From the NCBI GenBank assembly GCA_030824805.1, contig JAPJRC010000023.1, positions 1 to 31,029 of the forward strand: a stretch of DNA of 31,029 nucleotides, given 5' to 3'. Shown piece by piece: positions 24,863 through 31,024 of this stretch. A model generated the notes under the pieces. That model ran no database searches. It was given only the letters and a program-made list of their open reading frames with translations, and was not told the origin of the DNA. Each line of letters starts with the position of its first letter. Positions within the stretch are counted from its first letter, which is position 1. Position numbers and translations under genes: made by a program. Origin of the DNA: Micavibrio sp. (GTDB lineage: Bacteria > Pseudomonadota > Alphaproteobacteria > Micavibrionales > Micavibrionaceae).

Positions 24863-25373
24863 TGTATAGATCCGTCAGATTGAACATTCAGATGCACAGT
24901 TTCGCAGGTGTATAGCGGGATTTCAAGGACTGTATACTAAACACTCCATAAAAAGCACCGATGTGTATAACTATCTATCTGTATAGCTGTGTCAGATCAT
25001 ACGAACACTTATACAATGAGGAACTTGTCCAACCGATTCGCGATGTCAGCGCTATAACCGATTCGCAGGCACGAAATGCGCGGCAGTCCTGCTGGACTTT
25101 AAGACTCGACCCGATTCTGTGGATAAGACACAAAGCGACTCGACAATTTACACTAAACATCTGTGTATAAGAGTGTTTTTGCAGTGTCGGATTGTGGATA
25201 AGAATTTCCTATGATACCGTTCAATCAGACACTTTCATCTGTATGAGAAGTGTCTGTCTACCTGACAGTTTCAATTCTGTTCATGAAACGGGATTGTCAG
25301 GATCAAAGTCCGTTCTGGGCGAATCTCCCTGAACCAACTCTTAAACAAGAAAGGAGGCGCATCACTAGACCCT
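24863..25373. other. Origin-like region with DnaA-box-type 9-mers
   Basis: Four same-strand 9-mers lie within 240 bases. Two are identical to the DnaA-box consensus (TGTGGATAA at 25118-25126 and 25193-25201) and two differ by one base (TGTGTATAA at 24962-24970 and 25162-25170). Two copies of AACCGATTCGC (25031-25041, 25056-25066) and two of GACTCGAC (25103-25110, 25137-25144) are interspersed, and the surroundings are A/T-rich. The region lies between the divergent helicase module and repC. Together these are what a DnaA-assisted plasmid origin would show. RepC plasmids usually have their origin inside repC, so this may instead be a secondary or regulatory region. Confidence 0.55.
25226..25301. 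repeat. Two adjacent stem-loops upstream of repC
   Basis: CAGACACTT (25226-25234) pairs with AAGTGTCTG (25248-25256); inside it TCAT and ATGA extend the stem around CTGT with one bulged G. Immediately after, CCTGACA-GTTTCA (25261-25273) pairs with TGAAAC (25284-25289) and TGTCAGG (25295-25301), leaving GGGAT as a bulge. Both are long enough to be structured RNA or protein-binding sites. Neither has a T-run, so simple termination is unlikely. Confidence 0.6.
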
Positions 25374-25437
25374 AAAAAAGCAAAAGCCGCAGTTGGCGCT
25401 GCGGCTGCTTTAGAAAGCGGTAGATCAAATCTCTCAA
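25374..25437 (-). ncRNA. Putative antisense (counter-transcribed) RNA controlling repC
   Basis: On the minus strand a promoter-like pair, TTGATG (25466-25471) and TAGATT (25443-25448), is separated by 17 bases. About 30 bases beyond it comes a strong terminator hairpin, GCCGCAG/CTGCGGC (25386-25392 with 25399-25405), followed by TTTTGCTTTTTT on the same strand. The predicted transcript is about 60 nt, antisense to the repC leader. In repABC plasmids a small counter-transcribed RNA of this size, ending in a terminator stem just upstream of repC, limits RepC synthesis and causes incompatibility. Promoter and ends here are inferred from sequence; expression is not shown. Confidence 0.65.
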
Positions 25438-25452
25438 AAACGAATCTACCGC
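25417..25452. repeat. Inverted repeat in the repC leader (GCGGTAGAT)
   Basis: GCGGTAGAT at 25417-25425 and ATCTACCGC at 25444-25452 are perfect 9-base complements with an 18-base loop. It overlaps the -10 region and 5' part of the putative antisense RNA. In the repC leader it could form an alternative hairpin that competes with the downstream stem at 25473-25490, as in attenuation models of repABC plasmids. Confidence 0.6.
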
Positions 25453-25472
25453 AAACCGAATCGGGCATCAAG

Positions 25473-25506
25473 CGAAAAAGTGATTTTTCGTTACGAATTT
25501 TTATTA
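25473..25506 (+). promoter_or_regulatory. Attenuator-like hairpin before repC
   Basis: CGAAAAA (25473-25479) and TTTTTCG (25484-25490) form a perfect 7-base stem with loop GTGA, followed within ten bases by a T-rich stretch (ATTTTTATT). In plus-strand RNA this could act as a weak terminator or hide the repC ribosome site, and would be the element whose folding is switched by antisense RNA pairing upstream. Confidence 0.5.
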
Positions 25507-25536
25507 CCTGATTTAAGGGCTGGTACGCGATTGACC

Positions 25537-26853
25537 ATGGAAACAGTGAATTTTTATGAACCGCCAAAAGGCGGGCGGATAAGCTCACCCAAATTTCGGG
25601 CGAGTTTACAGAAGTCGGATGATTTTGACGGGCTGCAGGGCGATATTAATAAGTATCACGCGCTGAAACTCATCAAACAGGCCGGCAAGGATGCGGGCTT
25701 TACGGCAGAACTGGTGGAATTGCTGGAGTATTACGTTGTCCGTACCAGTGATATTGATTGGACCGATGGCCATAAGCCTATCTGTTATCAGGCTGTGACC
25801 ACGACCGCACAGGATCTGGATATCACAGAGCGCCAGGTGCGGAACCGTGAAAAGGCGCTGAATGCCTTGGGCGCCCTGACGTGGGAAGATTCAGGCAACT
25901 TTAAACGCTTTGGTGTTCGGGACAATAAGACCGGCCAGATCCTTTATGCCTTCGGCGTTGATTTATCCCCGCTCGCCTCGCTCATCCCTGTCCTGGAAGC
26001 CAAGATCGCCCATAAAAAAGCGGCGATCGCTTTGTGGAATGATCAGAAACGTAAAATATCCGGTCTACGCGGTCGCATCAGATCCCTCCTGGCTGAGGCC
26101 GCGCAATATCCGCAGCTGCAAGACTTTGCCGAGCAAATGCAAGCCGCCTACGATGATATTGATCATTCGATCAGGACCTATCACACGCTGATAACCTTGA
26201 AGGTCCTGTTCGATAAGCATCAGCTGATCGTCAGCGGTCTTTTGGATGCGCTGAACAGTGTTAGTAAAGCAGAGGATATCTCTTTTAATTTTAGGGATAC
26301 TACCGCCACGGCGGTAATTGATTTCCCCCACATACAACGTACAACCTTAAACCAATCTGATAAATCAGATTACAGTAGCCCACAGGGCATTAGCCTTCGA
26401 GAAGGCGTAGCTGCTTCCTCCGAGACTAAATCCCAAGATCCGAGCAATCCCAAGATCGAAAAGGGTGTAGAGGCGGCCAGTACCGACACAGGAGCAGAAA
26501 AAATTACAGCTAAACAAGTCCTTAACGCTTCGTCGGAACGGTTCAGGGAACACATACCTTTGACCACCCGCGGCATCGATTTTAGCGATCTTGTCGAAGC
26601 GGCCAATGCGCTCTTGCCGGTTTTGAAAATCAATAAAACCGCATGGTGGGATGCCTGCGGGGTGATGGGACGGTACGGTGCTGCCATCTGCGTGATGATT
26701 ATCGACCAGAAATCGCAAGATCCTGAAAACCCAGTTAAAAATCCGGGCGGATATCTGCGCGGAATGACAGCCCGCGCCAAATCGGGCGAGCTGAATTTGC
26801 AAAATAGCGTGTTCGGATTGCTGAAACGGGATGAGGGCAAACATGACGCCTGA
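25537..26853 (+). CDS. repC: RepC-family plasmid replication initiator
   Basis: About 438 residues from METVNFYEP, the usual RepC size of roughly 400-450. The N-terminal DNA-binding domain (SSPKFRASLQKSD, YHALKLIKQAGKDAGF, ELLEYYVVRTSDIDW, TTTAQDLDITERQVRNREKAL with an HTH pattern, FGVDLSPLASLI) is followed by a Ser/Thr-rich linker (about 270-325). The conserved C-terminal domain has WWDACGVMGRYGAAICVMIIDQ and NPGGYLRGMTARAKSGELNL. RepC binds its own origin and starts plasmid replication. No repA or repB partition genes are next to it. The ATG at 25537 has AAGGG 16 bases upstream; TTG at 25531 is better spaced and possible. Its end overlaps the thermonuclease gene by 11 bases. Confidence 0.92.
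   Translation: METVNFYEPPKGGRISSPKFRASLQKSDDFDGLQGDINKYHALKLIKQAGKDAGFTAELVELLEYYVVRTSDIDWTDGHKPICYQAVTTTAQDLDITERQVRNREKALNALGALTWEDSGNFKRFGVRDNKTGQILYAFGVDLSPLASLIPVLEAKIAHKKAAIALWNDQKRKISGLRGRIRSLLAEAAQYPQLQDFAEQMQAAYDDIDHSIRTYHTLITLKVLFDKHQLIVSGLLDALNSVSKAEDISFNFRDTTATAVIDFPHIQRTTLNQSDKSDYSSPQGISLREGVAASSETKSQDPSNPKIEKGVEAASTDTGAEKITAKQVLNASSERFREHIPLTTRGIDFSDLVEAANALLPVLKINKTAWWDACGVMGRYGAAICVMIIDQKSQDPENPVKNPGGYLRGMTARAKSGELNLQNSVFGLLKRDEGKHDA
26301..26371. repeat. Two palindromes inside repC, possible origin element
   Basis: TACCGCC-AC-GGCGGTA (26301-26316) and AATCTGAT-AA-ATCAGATT (26354-26371) are perfect inverted repeats 37 bases apart, in the A/T-rich stretch encoding the variable RepC linker. 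In repABC plasmids the origin lies within repC in its A/T-rich middle part, so these may be RepC binding sites. Coding constraint is weak in the linker, which makes conserved structure there more meaningful. Confidence 0.5.
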
Positions 26854-27250
26854 TTTTACTCGATTCCCCACCCTCGCCGCGATGATTCTTTGGTTGGTCC
26901 CTGCCCTCCTTTGGTACCCGGTCATCGCCGGCGCCGAGCCGGGGCAGATGATCCAGCTGCGGGATGGAGACAGTTTCGTTTTGAACGGTGAGGAAATCCG
27001 GCTTTGGGGCATCGATGCGCCGGAATTTTTTCAGACTTGCCGCGATGCGGCCGGCATGGACTATCCCTGCGGCCGACGAGCGAAAAAACATCTGCAGGAT
27101 CTGATCGGCGATCGAGCCGTCCGTTGCGAAGCGACGGGGCGCGCGAAAAATGAAACCCGCATCGTGGCGCGGTGTTTTGTCGGCGCCGATGATCTGGGTC
27201 AGCAGATGGTTCGCGGCGGTTGGGCCGTTGAGTATCGATATTTTAGCTAG
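26843..27250 (+). CDS. Secreted thermonuclease (SNase-like), truncated by an amber codon
   Basis: A 135-residue protein starting at MTPDFTRF, with GAGGG five bases upstream and the start overlapping the end of repC. It has an N-terminal hydrophobic signal segment (about residues 10-31, cleavage near AGA), then the Staphylococcal-nuclease fold: MIQLRDGDSFVLNGEEIRLWGIDAPE, CGRRAKKHLQDLIG, ARCFVGADDLGQQMVRGGWAVEYRYFS. The catalytic Arg and Glu positions of the family are covered. Translation stops at TAG (27248-27250), in the middle of the conserved C-terminal region, and the same frame continues with the missing part. The encoded fragment would lack the last helix and may be inactive. Confidence 0.8.
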   Translation: MTPDFTRFPTLAAMILWLVPALLWYPVIAGAEPGQMIQLRDGDSFVLNGEEIRLWGIDAPEFFQTCRDAAGMDYPCGRRAKKHLQDLIGDRAVRCEATGRAKNETRIVARCFVGADDLGQQMVRGGWAVEYRYFS

Positions 27251-27358
27251 GGGGCTTACACGGCCTCCGAGCTGGAGGCGAAAAATTTCCGTCGCGGGCT
27301 TTGGGCAGGAACCTTCCAGAATCCGCGCGACTGGCGAAAAGCCCGGGAAAAACGGTGA
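27251..27358 (+). pseudogene. In-frame 3' continuation of the thermonuclease gene
   Basis: Directly after the TAG, the same frame encodes 35 residues beginning GAYTASELEAKNFRRGLWAG and ending in WRKAREKR before TGA at 27356-27358. RRGLWAGTFQxPxxWR is the normal C-terminus of secreted SNase-like proteins in proteobacteria. The full protein would have been 171 residues. So a single stop codon, most simply a point mutation of a Lys, Arg or Gln codon, separates the two parts. Confidence 0.75.
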
Positions 27359-27420
27359 TAGTTGCGATAATTGCGGGGATTCTCGCGCTCCTAAGGATCG
27401 AAATTCGTGTTCTGATACGA

Positions 27421-28074
27421 TCAGGATGGCAAGAGCGGCTTGCCGATCGCGCTTTCCGGTCCGAGAATTTGTTCCATCAGCGGAAAGGAAAAGTTCCGAA
27501 GATCCGGATGGCGTTTTTTCAGATCGCCGATCAGGTCATACAGAGTGCGGTTAAATTTCTTGAGGGCTTTGTCAAAGTTCCTGATCTTGAATTCCCGAAC
27601 ATCATGGTTTGGAAATTGGTCCCGTACTTCGACCAGGAGCCGGGCGAACAAACCATCGGGACGGTTATAGCCGTAGATTGATAAAATGATGTTTAGGGCT
27701 TGATACAATTCTTCATTCAAGGGTGTCCTCGGCTTACTGGATTTTGTTGCCGCCGGCCCTGGCGTGGATTTCGAAGAAGAGCTTTTCTTCACATCGCTAG
27801 AAAAGGGATGAAAAAGAGGAATGGATTTTTGGCCTGTAAAGCGAAAGAGGCTCTCCGCGACGGTGCTGCCAACAACATAGGATTGCCGGTCATTTTCATC
27901 CTTCTTATCGATCAGCTCGATAATGAAGATTTCTTGCAGATCGTCGCGGAAGACTGATTTTACAGGCTTTTCAGAAAGATTTATATAATGCGCGATCTGG
28001 ACGACAGAGAAATTTTTTGCGATTTCCTCTCTCGCCTTTTCTCCCCGGAAAAAATCCCGATCATCGTCTTTCAT
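27421..28074 (-). CDS. Unrecognised third gene of the AbiE-like operon
   Basis: A 217-residue protein of no recognised family. The N-terminal part (about 1-90: EEIAKNFSVVQIAHYINLSEKPVK, IFIIELIDKKDENDRQSYVVGSTVAESLFRF) looks like an alpha/beta domain. A Ser/Lys/Pro-rich linker (about 95-118) leads to a helical C-terminal domain (ELYQALNIILSIYGYN, LLVEVRDQFPN, FKIRNFDKALKKFNRTLYDLIGDL). No signal or membrane segment is seen. Its ATG overlaps the TGA of the AbiEii-like toxin gene (ATGA), so it is translationally coupled and likely functions with it. Its role is unknown; a modulator, adaptor or extra effector of the toxin-antitoxin pair are options. Confidence 0.8.
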   Translation of the reverse strand: MKDDDRDFFRGEKAREEIAKNFSVVQIAHYINLSEKPVKSVFRDDLQEIFIIELIDKKDENDRQSYVVGSTVAESLFRFTGQKSIPLFHPFSSDVKKSSSSKSTPGPAATKSSKPRTPLNEELYQALNIILSIYGYNRPDGLFARLLVEVRDQFPNHDVREFKIRNFDKALKKFNRTLYDLIGDLKKRHPDLRNFSFPLMEQILGPESAIGKPLLPS

Positions 28075-29099
28075 ACGGTATTGATCTTTTCTTCAAGCTG
28101 TTTTAAGGCCGCGATGATTTCAGAGAAATCCGGGATGTCACCAAAAATCATGTCCTGCATGGAAATGTAATCGCGGGCCAATGATTTTTGTTGAGCTTCG
28201 GATGGGATCAGCCGGAAGGTGCCCCGCTTTGCAGTTGGATACCAGTCCCATGATTCAAAGAAATATGCCCGCTTGTTTTCGACAATTGCGGCCAGCAGAT
28301 CCGTTTTTGAAACGGTGCGGGCAACCAGATCGGCATCTTGTGCCAGAAGGAACACATCATAATAATGCCTGGAAAAGCGTTCCCGCGGCGGCTTGTCGTC
28401 CGGCCGGCAGCAGACGGAATGAAGGATGGTGAGTTTTTCCCAAAATGTCCGTTCGATCGCCAGAACATTGATGCCGGCAGGTTTCTTATCTTTAAAAATC
28501 TGCGGAAATTCATCCTCGATATAGGATGTAATGGTGTGTTGGGACTGCGGCGACCTATCACCGCGCGCGCCAAGCTCCAGGCGGACAAAAGGAGCGATAT
28601 ACGCATTGTCGCGGTCGTCGGGTCTGCGCGGGTAATCGAAGAATAAATTCAAGGGGTCTTTCTCATCGATTCGCAATGCCGGTGCCGTATCCCCTGCCCT
28701 GCTCGATAGGTGTTTGTGGATTTCGGCTTCGAGCCAGGGCGCAAATTCGCTTCTTATAAAATCTTCCACGCTATTATCGAAGGCCTTGCCTCTTTTGGTT
28801 CGCTGCGCGGTGCCAAGATCCGGTGTTTCCAAAGATTTTGCCGGATCAAGCTGAATGAGGCCGCGGTCGATAGTAAGATCGACGTCTTCCGAGAATCTGT
28901 CTATCACTTTATAGGCTTTTGATAGCGATGTGCCGCCCTTGAAGGTCAACTGATCGGCATAAGGTCCGGAAAATAAAAGATCGAGTAGCCAGACAACCCA
29001 GTAATCTTTTTCAACGATACTGTATCCCCGTTTTGTTTTTCGGGCTGTTTCTTCAACAAACGTATCTAGCTTTTTGGAATCGAGTGGCGCCATATTCAT
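28071..29099 (-). CDS. AbiEii-type nucleotidyltransferase toxin
   Basis: About 342 residues from MNMAPLDSKKL. The nucleotidyltransferase motif of the AbiEii/AbiGii family is clear: EKDYWVVWLLD, then FKGGTSLSKAYKVIDRFSEDVDLTID (GGTSLSK at 55-61 and Asp pair at 72-74), with the basic/acidic RTFWEKLTILH motif and a helical C-terminus. In characterised type IV systems AbiEii (and the related MenT) proteins block growth by nucleotide transfer, in MenT to tRNA acceptor stems, and give abortive phage defence. ATGs at 29099 and 29093 are both possible; the longer ATG at 29144 overlaps the upstream gene. It lies 8 bases after the antitoxin gene. Confidence 0.9.
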   Translation of the reverse strand: MNMAPLDSKKLDTFVEETARKTKRGYSIVEKDYWVVWLLDLLFSGPYADQLTFKGGTSLSKAYKVIDRFSEDVDLTIDRGLIQLDPAKSLETPDLGTAQRTKRGKAFDNSVEDFIRSEFAPWLEAEIHKHLSSRAGDTAPALRIDEKDPLNLFFDYPRRPDDRDNAYIAPFVRLELGARGDRSPQSQHTITSYIEDEFPQIFKDKKPAGINVLAIERTFWEKLTILHSVCCRPDDKPPRERFSRHYYDVFLLAQDADLVARTVSKTDLLAAIVENKRAYFFESWDWYPTAKRGTFRLIPSEAQQKSLARDYISMQDMIFGDIPDFSEIIAALKQLEEKINTV

Positions 29100-29107
29100 T
29101 CTTATCT

Positions 29108-29710
29108 TTATGAAACAAGCTGGCGTGCAATATCCGCCAGCCATGGATTCCGAATATAGCGTAAGTTCTGCTGTATGTCCTTTTTATCGGCCGACTTTAA
29201 ATATTGCGAACATTGATCGATCGTTTGCTGGTCAACATAATCCGGGCCTATATTATCAAGCGCCTGTAGCGCCATCACTGCCAGGTCGCGCGTGATCGTT
29301 CGCGGCAGGGTAGATTTTCGAAGCTGGATTGTGAAATTATCGCCAAAAAAGACAATATCTTTGGGCTTGCCAGTTGTGGCATAGGCAGTCCTGGCCGGAA
29401 CCTGAGTGCTTAAGCCCATGCGGTTTGCTGCGGCGGCTCCGGTCATATAGATACGGTCGCCGGTCGCGCGCGCGACGGCATCCGCGACTTGTTTGACGTT
29501 GGGTGCACGAATGCCGATATCGGGATCATGGCGCGGATAGTCGTACACGCCGCGGCTGACCTGACGAATAAAGCCCTGTGCCGTCAGTCGGTGGAGGATC
29601 TGACCCACATTGTTGCGCGATCCTAGATCAAGAAAATCCTTGGGCGTAAAAGCCCATCCGCGGCCCTTCCCTTTGATACGATTCTTAATTTTTTGAGCTA
29701 TAGAGACCAT
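29108..29710 (-). CDS. AbiEi-type antitoxin (DUF6088-like)
   Basis: A 200-residue protein starting at MVSIAQKIKNRI, with AAAGGTGAAG upstream of the ATG; the longer in-frame start lies within the operator region. The N-terminal winged helix (WAFTPKDFLDLGSRNNVGQILHRLTAQGFIRQVSRGVYDYPR) is typical of AbiEi antitoxins and binds promoter repeats. The remaining part (GDRIYMTGAAAANRMGLSTQVPA, DIVFFGDNFTIQLRKS) matches the DUF6088 group that accompanies AbiEii toxins. It should repress its own operon and neutralise the toxin encoded eight bases downstream. Type IV antitoxins usually act without stable binding to the toxin. Confidence 0.88.
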   Translation of the reverse strand: MVSIAQKIKNRIKGKGRGWAFTPKDFLDLGSRNNVGQILHRLTAQGFIRQVSRGVYDYPRHDPDIGIRAPNVKQVADAVARATGDRIYMTGAAAANRMGLSTQVPARTAYATTGKPKDIVFFGDNFTIQLRKSTLPRTITRDLAVMALQALDNIGPDYVDQQTIDQCSQYLKSADKKDIQQNLRYIRNPWLADIARQLVS

Positions 29711-29725
29711 TTTCTTCACCTTTAT

Positions 29726-29818
29726 ATGTAACATAATAACATATATATTTGTTACATTCAATTTATACAAATTGGCATTTTATTGTAATAGTTACAATAT
29801 GTTATTGTGATAGTTATA
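29726..29818 (-). promoter_or_regulatory. Operator repeats upstream of the AbiEi antitoxin
   Basis: Three elements lie in this A/T-rich promoter region. ATGTAAC (29726-29732) and GTTACAT (29751-29757) form an inverted pair. ATTGTAA-TAG-TTACAAT (29782-29798) is a perfect palindrome. ATTGTGATAGTTATA (29804-29818) repeats 13 of the 15 bases of its left part 22 bases on, two helix turns. Such sites fit autoregulation by a winged-helix antitoxin. Confidence 0.65.
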
Positions 29819-29890
29819 CGTTTGATAAGTTTAAAACTTGTCCTGAAAACTTGGTTTTAGAGCAAAGGAGGTAATGAGCGTCAGTGCTCC

Positions 29891-30697
29891 TCAGTATAAG
29901 CCATCAAGATCCTCTGGAACGGTGATCTGATATTTATTGTCGAATTTGCCGCCTTCGACAAGTTTTCGTTTTCCAGAGCCGAATTCTACGTCCTTTTTGC
30001 TCAGCTGCTTGAGCCAGGCGTGTTTGTGCCGGTCTGCAAAGAAGAAGAACAGCCGGTTTACCTTCACGCTTTTGCAGGCATTGAGTAGTTTTTGCAGTTT
30101 TTTCGGGCTTAGGCTGGATAGCCCTTCCATTATCTTATCGACGTTGTGAAAATCTGCATCGTTTGGCAACTCATCGAGCAATTCGAGTATGGCGCGTTCA
30201 GGCGATGAGAGCGTTATGACCCACTCCCATTGTCCCCATGGCTTGTTTGTTATCAGCTCTTTCGACGTTAAAAACTGTGTCGTCAAATTATCGCCGAACA
30301 GTTTTTTATTCGAGTGGTAGATAAACTTTTGCTCTAGAGGCAGTTTGTTGATCCATGTTTGCGGCGGCTTGGGGCCGTATAGATGTATCTCTTTTTGTTT
30401 TTGTGACACATAATGAGAATATCCAAGCATATCTAATGCTGTGCCGCCGCCGACAACTAAGGGCGAATAATCCAATATTGTTTGCAAGGATATAACGACT
30501 TGCTGCCATTTCAGTTCGCCGCGGCGCGGTCTTTGATAGACACTGCGGGTTAGTTGCTCAAGCCAGTTTTTCTCAACGTAGTGGGATCGCAGATTGCCGG
30601 CATAGCCTCGCTCGCTCAGCCACAGGCTATCGACGATCAAGCCTTCGGGCAGATCGTGTAAAAGTTGGTTTAATTTTTGGCCTCTTTGTTCAACCAT
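29891..30697 (-). CDS. AbiEi_3-like antitoxin/regulator without visible partner
   Basis: A 268-residue protein. The N-terminal region (KLNQLLHDLPEGLIVDSLWLSERGYAGNLRSHYVEKNWLEQLTRSVYQRPRRGELKWQ in two motifs) is a winged helix like that of the AbiEi_3 N-terminal family. The following region (VVGGGTALDMLGYSHYV, KEIHLYGPKPPQTWINKLP) and the C-terminal RLFFFFADRHKHAWLKQL are as in full-length AbiEi_3 proteins, which normally sit upstream of an AbiEii gene. Here the next gene is another antitoxin, 180 bases away behind its own promoter, so this one is alone. No good Shine-Dalgarno is seen; TATTAT nine bases before the ATG hints at a leaderless start. Confidence 0.82.
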   Translation of the reverse strand: MVEQRGQKLNQLLHDLPEGLIVDSLWLSERGYAGNLRSHYVEKNWLEQLTRSVYQRPRRGELKWQQVVISLQTILDYSPLVVGGGTALDMLGYSHYVSQKQKEIHLYGPKPPQTWINKLPLEQKFIYHSNKKLFGDNLTTQFLTSKELITNKPWGQWEWVITLSSPERAILELLDELPNDADFHNVDKIMEGLSSLSPKKLQKLLNACKSVKVNRLFFFFADRHKHAWLKQLSKKDVEFGSGKRKLVEGGKFDNKYQITVPEDLDGLY

Positions 30698-30718
30698 ATT
30701 GACTATAATAGCACTTTC

Positions 30719-30739
30719 TTAAACTAACTGGTAGTTTAA
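30719..30739 (-). promoter_or_regulatory. Inverted repeat upstream of the AbiEi_3-like gene
   Basis: TTAAACTA (30719-30726) and TAGTTTAA (30732-30739) are perfect complements around ACTGG, 22-42 bases upstream of the start codon at 30697 and beside the probable -10. It is a candidate binding site for the winged-helix protein encoded downstream. Confidence 0.5.
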
Positions 30740-30796
30740 TATTTTCTCTATTTAGTCAATTATATTGAACGTTTAATGGGATTTGTAAACTTTTGA

Positions 30797-31024
30797 TTAT
30801 TGAGAGGACTTCTTAAAAGCCTTTTCTTTGATCAATTTCAGCTGGATTTTGTCTTCGGTAAAGTCTTTCGGATCGAGGGGAAAATCTGTCTCTTTTCCAA
30901 TAGATATTGCCATGTCGTGCATATTTGTGACGAGCTGGCTGAAATTTCTCGCAAAAGATTCTACGGCCGCAGGGTCGTCATGCCGCACAATGGTTGCGAT
31001 ATCTGGTTCTTTTTCCAAAGACAT
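30797..31024 (-). CDS. Small acidic/basic protein of unknown function
   Basis: A 75-residue soluble protein from ATG at 31024 (MSLEKEPDIATIV). It has a helical middle part (VESFARNFSQLVTNMHDMAISIG) and a charged C-terminus (KLIKEKAFKKSS). There is no membrane segment or recognisable domain. The start is five bases from the window edge, so the ribosome site and any further upstream extension cannot be judged. It reads in the same direction as the AbiE genes, with about 100 bases between. Confidence 0.55.
   Translation of the reverse strand: MSLEKEPDIATIVRHDDPAAVESFARNFSQLVTNMHDMAISIGKETDFPLDPKDFTEDKIQLKLIKEKAFKKSSQ

Noticed and set aside
24863..25373. Short frames on both strands in the origin-like region (60-69 codons)
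   Set aside because: They have no domains, and their sequence is explained by the repeats and DnaA-type boxes.
27248..27250. Genome-wide recoding of TAG as a sense codon
   Set aside because: TAG is the natural stop of several intact genes here (phaC, the NodT gene, the 66-aa membrane protein and the RbbA-type gene), so a general code change is not supported.
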